This document shows positions 1 to 10,595 of a stretch of 26,393 nucleotides of DNA, piece after piece. The notes below the pieces were generated by a model. That model did no database searches. It saw nothing but the letters and a program-made list of their open reading frames with translations, and had not been told where the DNA came from. Position 1 is the stretch's first letter, and every line of letters starts with the position of its first letter. The translations under genes were made by a program, and so were the position numbers. Source of the DNA: Haplomitrium mnioides (Eukaryota > Marchantiophyta > Haplomitriopsida > Calobryales); assembly GCA_049999725.1 (NCBI GenBank), contig JBNGIS010021949.1:1-26393 (forward strand). The letters are read 5' to 3'.

Positions 1-1446
1 TCCTACAATGATGCAAAGCGAATTGAGAGGGACTTCATCAAATTCACGATTCAACTCAAAATTCTTAAGCCCAAGTAGGGTGTCAACATTCAGCAACTTG
101 TGCTGCATCCGAGTGCGGCAACATTTTCAACACATGCAACAGGGCCTTCTTTGCAGAAGAAGAGAAAGGAGCCAGAATCCAATTAGGCTCAAAAGAAAAC
201 AAAATCGGTGCAGAAGAAACAAAAACCAGCACCAGCACCAGTCGTTGAGGAGGAGCCGACCCCTTCAGAATCAACGGCAAAGTCAACTTCGTCGGCGCCC
301 AATTCTCCTTTGGCAAGCAACTCGGAGGAGGAATCAGAGAAGGAGCCCGAGCCTGTTCAAGCTCTTGTTTCGAGAGCAAAGAGGCAATCCCACAAGGGAT
401 TGCAAACATTTCAAGAAAGGGAGCAGGTTGATCCTCAGACAGTTTTTGAGGAAGACAAAAATAAAATAAGGGAATCTGCAATCCAGCGGTGCAGAGTCCG
501 TGAGGAAACAATTACAGTAAAGCTGGAGAACCTCAATTTGCCAAAGCTTGGAATAGACAACTGGGGTCCATTCCAAATTCAGAGACTCAATGAGGATTTT
601 GTGGAGTTGTTGGTGCAAAGAATGCTGACAAACATATATGCGCATTCTTTTTTCATTGTTGTTGTAGACCCGAAATGTGGTCTCAAGGATAAGTCAGAGT
701 TTGATATTCGGAACCCTGACAAGTATCGATACGAGATTGCTGGAGGCAATCACAGTGCTGCTGCAAGGCAGCTCTTGATAACGAAATATGGAGCGAAGGA
801 TCCAGCCTTGTTGCTCTGCAACTGCTACGTTTACGTGGGCCTGACACCAACAGAGGCTTGAATTTTTGCCACTGATAATAATTACGACCTAAGGTATCGG
901 CTTGAGATGACCTCAATTCAGAAGGTCGAATATTGGCATCAGCGTTTTGTGGAAGGTGGGATGGTTTCATCCCAAAAATTGAAAAGGGAGCTAGTTTTAG
1001 AAACATTGGAGATAAAACCAAAGTCCACGCTCGAGAAGACGATGACTTCTCAGGACAATTGGTTTCAACTGGCATTTAGAAGCGGAGAGCTCTAGGAGTT
1101 GCAATAGAGCATTTTTTCTATGTGGGAGAAGAACCTCGTGAAAGGCCAGAAGCCTAAGGCCAAAGGATCACTAAGGATGGAGGACATGAAGTGGACACCG
1201 TGGAGGTCTCTTCAGGGTCTTCCCGACAAAGTTAAAATATCAGTTTTGAAGCGTGTGGAAGCCGGTGAGCTTTCGATGGACGAAATGTCTCGAGAGGCAG
1301 AGAGACATAAGGTTTTGGCGGTGATGGTCAAGAGTTTTTGTTCAGAGGTTTTTTGCGACTCTTGGGAAGAAGCGCGAGAGGAGTACCCTCTTCACACGGA
1401 AGAGTCAAAGATGTCTTCCTTTTATTCCAGTTTCGAGAAGCTTTTA

Positions 1447-1727
1447 GTAATTACTTTCTTTGGATCTTTAGTTTGTTTTTTGTCTTTGTATTTGATTTTT
1501 TATTTTTTATTTTCTCATTTCAATGTTCTCTCTCTTGAGCTTGGAAGTCCATGCGCGCATGGACTTGTAAAGTCCGTGCGCGCATGGACTTGAAGTCCAT
1601 GCGCGCATTGACTTCCAAGTCCTTAAGGGCTGGAAGTCCAATGTCCCTGCACGCCAAGGCGTAGATGTCTTTGCTCGCATTGTTTTGACATTTCAATATT
1701 TTATTTTCTAATGTTTTTTTTTTTCAG
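1447..1727 (+). other. Intron 1 of the ParB-methyltransferase gene, containing palindromic repeats
   Basis: The donor is GTAATT at 1447. The acceptor is a long T-tract ending in CAG at 1725-1727. Splicing joins codons in phase 0: the reading frame ends at SSFEKLL and resumes at GDKTFKRQL without a shift. The 281-bp intron holds three copies of a near-perfect 22-bp palindrome. The donor choice rests on frame and consensus only; exon 1 could end a little earlier. Confidence 0.6.
1545..1614. repeat. Three near-perfect palindromes, core AGTCCATGCGCGCATGGACT
   Basis: Positions 1545-1566 form a perfect 22-bp palindrome. Copies at 1570-1591 and 1593-1614 each differ at one base. Related degenerate units occur at 3180-3540, 6240-6370, 16440-16740, 19140-19460 and 20870-21250, always near the elements described here. 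Each unit could form a hairpin or cruciform, or bind a dimeric protein. Confidence 0.85.
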
Positions 1728-2284
1728 GGGGACAAAACTTTCAAGCGGCAGCTCGCCAAGAAACTTGCTACTGTTGCAAAGGGGAGAAAGAAGTCTAGGG
1801 TCGATGTAGCCCTCGAAGAACAAGACCAACCTCCAACGTTGGTTTCTTACCCTCTTGCTTTCCTTCTCCACTGCCAGAAGGCCAGGGAGTGGAAAGCACG
1901 GCAGCAAAGTGGGGCTGCATCTCTCACAACAGAAGGAGTTGTGAGAGATGAAGAAGAAGATTTGTTATCCTTTGTTGACGGTCTCAACGTGGTGTTCTAC
2001 CAAGTCCACGGGGAGGCTAATGCGAGGCAGTCAAAGGGCCTTGTGAAACCTTAGTATTTCACATTAGCTATTGCTGAAATTCCTTACGGTTATAACCTTA
2101 AGGAATGCAAGCATGATGATTCGGAGCCGTTTTCAAAAGATGACATTTTTGACATGGTATCATCTTTTGCGGCATTAACTACTTCAAAGTTTTGGTCATT
2201 TGTTATTGTACATTTTTCACAACAATTTGGCATCGTGGAGGATGCCCTTTCAGAAGTGTGCTGTGCAATTGATCACGACGTCTA

Positions 2285-2379
2285 GTAAGTTTTTCTTTCA
2301 TTTTTTTTTATTTCTTTGTCTTTTATTTTTCTTGCATTTTCGTTACAAGGTTTGACATCGTTGTCTATTTTTCTTGCAG
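2285..2379 (+). other. Intron 2 of the ParB-methyltransferase gene
   Basis: Full-consensus donor GTAAGT at 2285-2290 and acceptor TTTTTCTTGCAG ending at 2379 bound a 95-bp T-rich intron. Splicing restores the methyltransferase frame: DHDV before it, DKSSIHHSGG after it. The codon split by the junction reads TA+G, itself a stop. Both splice signals look functional. Confidence 0.75.
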
Positions 2380-2992
2380 GGACAAAAGCAGCATACATCA
2401 TTCTGGTGGTCCCAGAATTGCACATGCCCACAAGTTCTGGACGGTGGGCTACTGGTCAAAAGAAGGAAAGAGGAGCATGCGACATTTCAACTTGCAAGCT
2501 TCTTCTTCAACCGGACTTCCTCGGCAACCAATGCGGAGCGTCTTTAGCTGTCCTGCAGTTTCTGCCAAGCTTAAACATCCAAGAGATGATGCTCCTGTGA
2601 ATGTTTATCAGAAACCGCAGGCTTTGTATAATTTTTTCATTGACCATCTCTCTACAGAGCAAGATTGGATTCTAGATCTTTGCTCTGGGTCTGGCACAGG
2701 CCTTGTATGTGCTCTTAAGCTGATGCAAAATTGCATCGCCATGGAATATGATAGATGTCAGTCTATCTATATTCCTTAGAGGGTTTTGGAGATGGCTTCC
2801 TTGCCATCCGATGTGACTGAGTCACAAATAGTATTTGCATACCACAAGGAACCTGTTCCTCTTGGTACTGTAGGTGCTTCTGGTGACTCTGTAGTGATAT
2901 CGAGGACTGGAAAGTCTCGTCAAGATTCTCTAGCGGCTGCAGATGCTCAGCCAGTAGATTTAGATGAGACAGTTCATCCGAAAGAGGAGAGA

Positions 2993-3560
2993 GTATGTGG
3001 ACATGTTTGTACTATTTTCAGCAATAATAAAATTTATTTTTTCTAAATCAAAAAAGTTTCATCTTTTTGCTCTTTCAATTTACTACAAGTCTTTTCATCA
3101 AGATTCGATTTATTTCCCCTAAGAATAAGTTGACCCTTTGATAGTCCAAGAATGGTTTGAACTCAATTTCTAATCTCAAAATAATGTGGAGTCTTTGCAC
3201 ATTGTTTAGTGTCTTTGCGCATTAAGGCTTTGTAGTTCTTGTTCGGTTCCCCTGCATGCTTAAGCTATGCAGTTGTTGTTCAGAGTCCTGACACCCTTTT
3301 GTCAAAGGGTTCTTGTTTAATGTCCATGCTTGCATAGGCTGTAGGGTTCTTCTTTAGACGCTTGGCGTGTTTTGGCTGTAGGATTCTAGTTGAAAGTCCA
3401 TGCGTGCATGGCTTTGTTGTTCTTGTTCAGAGTGAAAGCAAGCAGAGGATTTAGGATTCTTGTTCGGAGTCTATGCGTGCATAGACTTTACGGTTCTGGT
3501 TTGGAGTCTATGCTTGCATAGACTTTGTTGGCTACAATGCTCCAAGTCAGGTTTAAAGTC
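2993..3560 (+). repeat. 3' non-coding part of the methyltransferase element with degenerate palindromic tandem repeats
   Basis: A GTATGT donor-like site at 2993 follows the last convincing codon; reading through would add about 17 residues before a TAA at 3044. From about 3180 to 3540 there are repeated units of roughly 55-60 bp of the form GTTCTTGTTCGGAGTCTATG plus the other half of the palindrome. The clearest cores are near 3391, 3470 and 3510. No further exon was recognised. Confidence 0.6.
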
Positions 3561-3904
3561 CTTATCCAAATAGACATTTAGGTTTTCCTGTACTTTTTTC
3601 TATCGAAAGATATATATTTTATTTTCTTTTTGTTGAATTTAATTTATTTACAATAGTGTCAAGTTTTTTCAAAATATTCAAATAACCAAAATGTTTGCTT
3701 TTAAAGTTTTCTTTCTAAATAGAATATTTAAAATATAATCTAAATAGAAAATATGCATTTTTTGTTCATAAAAAACAAATTTTTTTTCGAAAAGAAGATT
3801 TTGGTCTTAAATTTGTTGTTTTTGAATGCCAAATCTTCAAAAAAAAAAATTTGACTGCCAAGTGAAACAGGAACTCAGTAGCGGTTCCTGGTTCAAAGTA
3901 GCGG
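3561..3904 (+). mobile_element. AT-rich 3' end of the methyltransferase element with AGTAGCGG doublet
   Basis: Highly A/T-rich sequence ends in two AGTAGCGG boxes, at 3877-3884 and 3897-3904, separated by TTCCTGGTTCAA. The same doublet with the same spacing and a similar lead-in (GTGAAACAGGAACTCAG) occurs at 6682-6709. It is present in reverse orientation at the ends of elements A (15622) and B (20034). Sequence beyond the second box differs in all four places, as expected for an element terminus. Confidence 0.6.
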
Positions 3905-4530
3905 CTATTACAAGTGCGAGTCAGATAGATCGATGATAGGGTGAAACATGGATTCTGATAGAACAATTGATGAAATGGTGATATAGAAGAATCCTAAAAG
4001 GGGCAAAACAGAGGCTCCAAAGTATTGGCTAAGACATAAAGGTGACGCTTATATCCTGGATAGGTGGTGAAATAGGAACTCCGATATTTTGGATATGGAC
4101 GAAGCGGTCACTCTGATGGAACAGAGATACCACCGAGTAAAGCTAGAGACCCATGGGCTAAGAGAGGGACCCATTGGGAGGTTTAACCCGCATGGATGTT
4201 ATTGGATGCTAAAGACAATTCATCGAGGAAGCTATCAGGTCAGAGGGTTATTCTAGAGGTACGGGCTGTCACCCTCGTCGTTCCAACTTCCCAGTTGAAA
4301 ACGACGTTGAGTGATGGTGAAGGACTGGAAAAAAGCTTGGGACCTTTGGGTATTCAAAGGGACCTGCAGTCCAAGATCAGGCCGAAGAGGTGTCGGATCT
4401 ACTAGATAAGAAGAAGAATGGCTTGGGACCTACAGTTGAGAGGAAGAGAAATGTGAAGGACCGATGGATGAAAAGGAGGAAACAGCGCAGGACCTACGGA
4501 TAAAAGGTAGGGGAGGTGAAATAGTTTCCA
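3905..4530. other. No recognised gene
   Basis: This stretch is less AT-rich than its surroundings. A plus-strand frame around 4000-4260 is open apart from single stops and is rich in charged residues and Trp, which could be a very decayed gag-like region. I could not match it to a family. A short open frame at 4196-4405 is unremarkable. Confidence 0.3.
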
Positions 4531-6230
4531 ACAAAATGCAACAAATTGATAACTATCAAGAATCTTGTGGTAATTCAAGATGAACTGAACTTGAGATCAA
4601 ATTCTTCAACACATGCAACAATGATCAATGATTTTTGGTAGACTTATATAAGAGGGAAGTAAATGAAAAGGGTATATAGTTGACCAAAACTCAAATGTGG
4701 GAAGTGAGAGCTCTTTACTATCATGAAGTAATACATGTGCTAAGGACTTCGAGGTCCATCTTCTCAAGATTCTAAGAGCCACTAATGCTCAACTAGCAAA
4801 CCAACCGCGCAAATCCAATGGCCGATAACTTAGTTTGTGTAGCTGAGGCTGAAATCCATAGGAGCTAAATAAACCTTTACTGGCACTGATCATAAGTGAT
4901 ACACAACACAAAGCGAAACTTCTTTTTTTGAGAATGGGTCCTTTTTCTTATGCTCTGAACATACACATGGAACATACACCAAGAGAAACACATAAAAATA
5001 AAAAAGCATGCCTGTTTTTTTGAGGTTGGTCTTCTATTGCTAGCCTCAACATCTAGATATCACCCAAAGTAAGATGATATATAACATAGAAACAAACATA
5101 TAGATATGGATAAGGGAACAACCACATACAACTTACTAACTCAACATCACCATCAGAATAACTCAAATAACTTTGAAGCAAAATGTTGACAGCACATGCC
5201 CTCCTTAGGATTGTGCAAGAGTCTAATTCACATATCCTTCCAAGTAGGCTTAGCACCACAACTTCACTAATACAGATGACATGATTTCTCTTTTTTGTGA
5301 TTTCCACTATTTCTCTTTCTTTCCATCTGCTAGTTTCCCAATACTTGAAGATACAAGCATATTGCATCATGAGCAATGACATATTTTGAATTTCCATAAA
5401 ATTGTCACAAAAGCTTCTTCCGTTCCTCTCGACATATGCCATGGAGCTGATTTTGATTCCATATCTTCTCCATCATCTTTTTCGAGAGAACCAGAGTAAC
5501 ATCCCTCAATAATTTGTTGGGGGAGGTGAGCAAGCAAGAGAGAGCCAGAGTGATCAAGCATTTAAGAAAGAGCGATTGAGAGAGTGACTACGTTGACATA
5601 CGTTGGCTATACCCAATTCCTAGAAAAGAAAACATTTTCTTGTTGCACCGTCCATTCAAATGCTTTTGGATTTTCTTCATTAACTCCTCACCATCTTCGT
5701 TGTTTGATATTCATATTTCCATCTCATTGCTGCTGATAGGTATCTTTCCTTGACCAAGTCTTGATCATTGATGAACCTCATTTTTGGGTCCTTTCTTGCG
5801 CTCCATATATAGTTCTTTTACTTCTTAATTGCAAACATATAAAACAAACTACAAAACAACCCACAAGAAAGAAAGGATATAAAACCATCCCACAACTTCT
5901 TTTTAGAATTTTCTCATTGTATTTGGATCAACCATTTCTCTAGACTACCTTGATAGTCTGCTGGTTTCTTGATCGAAGTTGGCTCACACGTACTCATACT
6001 TGCCATGTACATATTACATTCAGTCTAGCCTAAAGCATAATTTCTAATATAAGAAAATATAACTAGTACATAATTAATCATATTTTTTTGTTTGTTGAAG
6101 ATGTTGAAGAGTTGATCACACGTTGATGTAGATCTTGATACTTTGCAATTATGTGATGTAGAGAAAATTCTATTGAAGGTACGTCAATGTAGATCCATTT
6201 AGCTTCTTTTTGTGTCTTCCATGCTTCTTC
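4531..6230. other. No recognised gene or repeat
   Basis: Open frames here are short on both strands and show no domain signature. A TATATAAG sequence near 4646 could be a promoter-like remnant, but nothing coding follows it. This is probably old element debris. Confidence 0.35.
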
Positions 6231-6720
6231 TATTACACATTTCTTCTCAACCTTCTATTGTAGCACATACGCACATGAGCTTCAACATTCCAAATGCATA
6301 TAAGCTTTAATAGTCCCTGCATACGTAAACTTTAAGACTACGATTCAAAGTCCTTGCACGCATAAATGTCTTTTTTTGATTAAATATAGTTCTAATAAAT
6401 TTTGAATGTTAAACTTGAAATTATTTAATAACAATTCTCTTGTATGTTTAGTATATATTTTGTTCAATGATACCAATCCTTGCTAAAGAAGAAATTGTGA
6501 AAGTAACTTTCATAAAATTCTCATTAAAAGATTTTTAATACAACATGTACATGCAGTAACCAATTTGAATGTAAAAATTTACATTTTTTTTGCAAAAAAT
6601 ATTACTAGCATCAAATTGGTTATTTTTTTATCCTAAATTTTGAAATTTGGTTTTTGCAAAAGCCAAATGAAATAGAAACTGAGTAGCGTTTTTTGGCTCA
6701 AAGTAGCAGTTGTTCAAGAC
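6231..6720 (+). mobile_element. Decayed 3' end of a second element of the AGTAGCGG family
   Basis: At 6240-6370 there are degenerate palindromic-repeat units (for example around AGTCCTTGCACGCATAAATG). AT-rich sequence follows and ends in the doublet AGTAGCGT (6682-6689) and AGTAGCAG (6702-6709), 20 bp apart. Its lead-in (GCCAAATGAAATAGAAACTG) closely matches that at 3857-3876. No coding part of this copy is recognisable upstream, so it is a solo end or a heavily deleted copy. Confidence 0.55.
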
Positions 6721-6859
6721 ACTCTCCTTTATTTACATACTTGATAGAAAGAACTTTGATTACATAAGTGGAGGAACTCCATTGGTTCCTTTTATATCCT
6801 CTTCTAATTGGACCACCCTTTCCTCTCTCACATTGATTGGACCACCCTTTACTTTTATT

Positions 6860-7030
6860 CTTCTAATGCCACGTGTCTTTTTCTTTAGAACCCTTCATCT
6901 CTCTTTAGTTCTCCTTCTGCCATGTGTTCTTATCCTTAGAGCCTTCTCTCCTTTGGTTCTTCTTCTGCCACGTGTTTTTTTCTTTAGAACCTTCTATTTG
7001 CTTTAATACTCCACTTGCCACACGTCCCAA
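6860..7030. repeat. Four-unit tandem repeat of about 50 bp, each unit with a G-box-like core
   Basis: TGCCACGTG occurs at 6867 and 6966, TGCCATGTG at 6918 and TGCCACACGT at 7016, spaced 51, 48 and 50 bp. Each is followed by a T-rich stretch with TTTAGAACC or a close variant. CACGTG is the plant G-box bound by bZIP and bHLH factors. Nothing coding was found next to it. Upstream, at 6811-6850, the phrase TTGGACCACCCTTT appears twice. Confidence 0.65.
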
Positions 7031-7671
7031 TCTCTATAATGGCAACTACTTTGTGAAACTGTAACTTAGTAATAGCTTTCTAGACATATTTGACACTATA
7101 TCTTGCTTCATTTTTAGCTATTTCTTACTAAAGTTAGTGATCGTTACAACCGATTACGACCTATAAGATCCTTACATCACTGCATTTTAATATTGGAACA
7201 GCTTTAGGAAGATAAAATTCAAGCAACCTACATATATCTCACCAACTTTAGATCAAGATTTTCTATAACCAAAAAATAAGAAACAATCTATTATTGTAAA
7301 TGATTTAGTTCTTGTATATGATATGAGATTTATTTGTTTTCTTCTAAGTTCACAACCATTGTGGTCAAGACCATGTTGAGTCACTATATCTACTAGCATG
7401 AACTTTGAAGCCTTTCTACCTTGGAGTTTCATGAGTATGCAAGGCCAATTGATGCAAATTGGGTGAAATTATACTAAGTACAGTTTATTTGTTTTTCTTC
7501 AAGACTTAGTTTCTATTTGGCTTAGTGAGGTTTAGTCTTGGGCAGTAGTTTAGTTTTTGGTTTTTTTTTTCAGTTCTTTGATCATGGTACTCATGTTTGC
7601 ACATAGTTATTTCTATTGTTTATACTTTGAGAAGTCTTCTTCTTCTTCTTCTTCATTCATTTTAGGCACTC

Positions 7672-7751
7672 CAAAATTTATTAGAGAAAGCCATAGAGAT
7701 TCTTACTTAGACAAAATTTATTAGAGAAAGCCATAGAGATTCTTACTTAGA
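7672..7751. repeat. Perfect 40-bp tandem duplication
   Basis: Two identical 40-bp units run from 7672 to 7711 and from 7712 to 7751, beginning CAAAATTTATTAGAGAAAGC. Perfect identity amid heavily decayed sequence implies a recent local duplication. Confidence 0.95.
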
Positions 7752-8389
7752 CAGAGAGAGGCTTACTTCAATTATTCACAATGGATGGTCACTTTTTAAA
7801 AGAACATAAGTCCCAAGAATGGAAACTATGTTAGCATAGGTTAGCAGCAAGTAGATCAATATCAAAGGTAAAAAACGATTATAGGATGATAATAGGATTT
7901 CTAAAAAAAAAAGATAATTTATGTGTGAGTCTATTAGTAGACTTAAAATCATTTTTTTTTCAGTATACATGGATCAAAAAATTAAGAAAAAAAACAAAAC
8001 AAAACAGAGGTTGTCACCAAAAAGAAGTTCCAAAGGAGATAACAAGCTAGCCACAAGGTAAACATTATATGTGGGCTGGCTTTTATGTAATGTTTTAGAG
8101 TCTATATGTGTGTATAGGTAAGTTTAGTTCAGTCTTTGGTTCACACCACCAAGGAAGAAAAAAAAGATCACAAGACTCAAGGGAAAATCAAGAAAAAGAA
8201 TGTCAACAATAGAACAAAAGGGCATTTTGAAGGACGGAGAGGAGCATGAGTAACCTGAATTGGTAGTCTATTTGTCATTTGGATTTTTCTTTGGTGAAAT
8301 ACAAGCAATTATTTATCGTAATATGGAGAGATTTCCTCATTGGTGTTTTGGTTTAATCTAACTTTGCAGGTTATGAGTTTTGGTTTCTT

Positions 8390-8540
8390 TGGATTTTTAG
8401 TGGCTCATTGGAAAAACATCGATACAATTGTGAGCAACATGAATTTGTTGTTTGTTTGTTCTTTCAGTTTGATTTGACTTTGGAGATTCTGAGTTTTAGT
8501 AGATGGTTGGGAAAACATTGATGCAATTGTAAGTCAACTA
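8390..8540. repeat. Imperfect direct repeat of about 50 bp
   Basis: The segment around 8392-8442 (containing GGAAAAACATCGATACAATT) recurs around 8490-8537 (containing GGAAAACATTGATGCAATTG), with substitutions throughout. No function is evident. Confidence 0.55.
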
Positions 8541-8576
8541 AAGAGCATGCACCAACACCTTATCTTGGTAACCTGT

Positions 8577-8964
8577 TGTAAAAGAACTCAAGGACTAGAT
8601 CCAAATGAGCAAGAACTCATAGTGAACTCTAGCATAGCTCTTCAACCAAAAGCAACTCAAGGTCCAAGGTAAGACCAAGAGTGCAAGCAAAAGCCAAGCA
8701 ACCAACAAACCCAAGTGATTCAAGAAGAACTCCATAATGACAATGGGGCTAAGAAGCCCTTCTATTTATACAAGAGAAGAGGGTGTCATCCCTATTTCTT
8801 CAGTTACAAGTCACTTCTAATTTCAACACTAAAAGTGACTCTCTACTAAAAGTAACTTTGAAGGCAAGTAATCTTATCTCAACCCTAAAAGTGACTCTCT
8901 ACCACTTCCTTCACTCCTCTCTATTTTCTTATAAATAACACAACCTTATGCTTGTACTATTACA
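8577..8964 (-). repeat. 3' LTR of the chromovirus
   Basis: On the plus strand it starts TGTAAAAGAACTC and ends TACTATTACA, giving TG...CA boundaries on both strands. It keeps a TATA box in the element's orientation (plus-strand 8762-8770, reading TATAAATAG on the minus strand). Confidence 0.88.
8762..8770 (-). promoter_or_regulatory. TATA box in the 3' LTR
   Basis: TATAAATAG in the element's orientation, placed mid-LTR where a U3 promoter is expected. The equivalent site in the 5' LTR has lost its first T. Confidence 0.55.
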
Positions 8965-8991
8965 TAATCTTGCCTTCTAGTCGATGATGTC

Positions 8992-10523
8992 CTAATTATT
9001 GCCGCTACTTTCAAATATTTGAATAGCCTCTTGACTATTCTCAAGATTTGAAGAAGGTTCCCAAGTAGCATCATGAAGTGGATAGCCTATCCACAAAACC
9101 TTGTATTGAACTTGTGGATGTCGTCATCGCTTGATAACTTGTTTAGCCAAAATGCAATCCACTTCAAATTCTTCATGATCATCAAGAACAATAGCCGGAG
9201 GAGGAAGTTGTACATGGTTTGGAAAACAAGAAGCACTAGAAACAAAAGAATTAAATTTAGAGACATTGAATACATGAATAATCTTCATATGGATAAGAAG
9301 AACATGTTTGTATGCAACAAGAGAAATAACTTGAGAATTTGAGAAAGGAACAATCTAAGCTAGAGATAACTTACAAACTTGAGTGTCTAAAGACAAAGGA
9401 AGATCATGAATAGAAAGCATAACTTTGTCACCTCAAACATAAAAAAAATCACAATGTAGTTTGTCGGCATATTTTTTTGCCTATTTTGAGTAATAAGAAG
9501 ATGGTTTTGTACATCTTGGAAAGAGGAAGATAAATGAGACAAAAAAGTAGAAAGACTTGGAGCATTGGAAGAAGAAGAAGAAGAAAGCAAACCATCGTAA
9601 ACAAGAGGATGTTGGCCTGAATTAAGAAAGAAAGGAGAAAATCCAATACTTGCTTGTTTGGAGTTGTTGTATGCAAACTCCACAGCTGGTAAGAAACTAT
9701 CCCAATTTGTGTGATGAACGTTGATAAATACTCAAAGCATATCCTTTATAGTGTGATTTGTGCATTCAATTTTCCCATCTATTTGAGGATAATAAGCGAT
9801 AGATAAAGATAGTTTGTTACTCAAAAGTGTGAATAATGCTCGCCAAAGCTTCCCAGTGAATCGTGGATCTCTATTTGATATTAATACCTTTGGCATTCTA
9901 TGATAACAAAAAATTGTATCAAAGTAAATCTTTGCCAATTGTGCAACATCCACTGCATCCATCGTTAGTGCTAGATGAATCTATTTGCTTAGCTTATTTT
10001 CAAACACCACAATAGCAATAAACCCATGAGGTATGGTTGGCAGCAAAGTGACAAGATCTAAACTTACATACTCCCAACGAGCAATAGGAATTGGTAATGG
10101 TTGAAGAAGACCAACTAGTTTTTGATTTGAAGCCTTGCTTTGTTGACAACTTTCACAAGAACAAACAAAGCTACGAGCATCTCAAGCTTAGTTTGGCCAC
10201 CACCAAGTGTGTTGAAGCAACTCCATAGTCTTGTCTACCCTAAGATGCTTAGAGATTGGAATAACATGTGCTTCTTGTAAACAGGCCATTCAAAGCGCAT
10301 CATCTTGTGGAATATATATTTGATGGTGTTGATAGAGAATACCATCTCGAATGGAAAAGGTATGATACTCACTATCAAATATTTTTTGTCGAAAGTCGTC
10401 AATAACTACTTCATCAAGATGTAATATACTAACATTTGCAACCTCCAACATATTTAGTCGATGGTCTGGTCTCCGTGACAATGCATAAGGAATGGTGTGG
10501 AACCTTTCTAGCTTGTACTCCAA
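8992..10523 (-). pseudogene. Chromovirus integrase with C-terminal chromodomain
   Basis: Downstream of RNase H come the H2C2 region (CESCQQSKA near 10130-10170), then the integrase core. The core holds SLDLVTLLP, SNRDPRFTGKLW and an E within DGKIECTN, consistent with a D,D,E catalytic set. The C-terminal conserved block is EFAYNNSKQASIGFSPF (near 9640-9680). A chromodomain lies at about 8992-9185: EEFEVDCILAKQ, an in-frame TGA, YKVLWIGYPLHDATWEP, and a tail ending in TAG at 8992-8994. Chromodomains steer integration by reading histone marks; this copy is dead through stops and frameshifts. Confidence 0.87.
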
Positions 10524-10595
10524 CTTGATATCAAAAAGCTATTGTTGATCTTCCCATCAATGATGATGACTTATCATATTTTCCAAATGAATTGA

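Larger units (their letters stand above)
1..2992 (+). pseudogene. ParB-like domain / beta-class DNA amino-methyltransferase fusion, partial 5', three exons, eight in-frame stops
   Basis: One reading path runs through exon 1 (1-1446), exon 2 (1728-2284) and exon 3 (2380-2992); the 5' end lies outside the window. After a charged, proline-rich linker (about 208-480) comes a ParB/sulfiredoxin-like domain (about 500-930). Its GGNHSAAAR at 742-768 matches the G-x-HR-xx-A box, and ATDNNYDLRYRLE follows in the place of the family's eN-R segment. Exons 2-3 resemble an N4/N6 amino-methyltransferase: motif IV-like EIPYGYN (2076-2096), then motif I LDLCSGSGTG (2672-2701) followed by AMEYD. Motif IV before motif I is the beta-class order. 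ParB-methylase fusions are known from phages and bacteria; DNA modification here is inference. In-frame stops: TAG at 76, 184, 1093, 1105, 2052, 2777 and across the exon 2/3 junction; TGA at 859. No frameshift is needed. The first Asp expected in motif IV is Glu, so even a read-through product may be inactive. Confidence 0.72.
7031..8576. other. No gene; small duplications only
   Basis: A CTT microsatellite lies at about 7636-7652, with a 40-bp perfect duplication just after it. A looser duplication is at 8390-8540. The minus-strand open frame at 7776-7970 is hydrophobic and AT-driven and was not judged real. Confidence 0.4.

Noticed and set aside
83-645. Minus-strand open frames opposite the ParB-like region
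   Set aside because: They are shadows of the plus-strand gene, which has clear domain motifs.
1545-1614. CRISPR-like array from the three regularly spaced palindromes
   Set aside because: The gaps are only a few bases, the repeats are palindromic throughout, and they sit in a plant-type intron.
1-2992. A reassigned genetic code reading TAG as glutamine
   Set aside because: Other coding remnants in the window use ordinary codons with mixed stop types, and the motif IV aspartate is also lost, so decay of a methylated copy is simpler.
5053-5561. Minus-strand open frames of 129 and 64 codons
   Set aside because: They overlap each other in different frames, lack any motif, and lie in AT-rich debris.
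9002-9009. A reverse AGTAGCGG box resembling the element end motif
   Set aside because: It lies inside the chromodomain tail of the retrotransposon, has no second box 20 bp away, and is explained by coding sequence.
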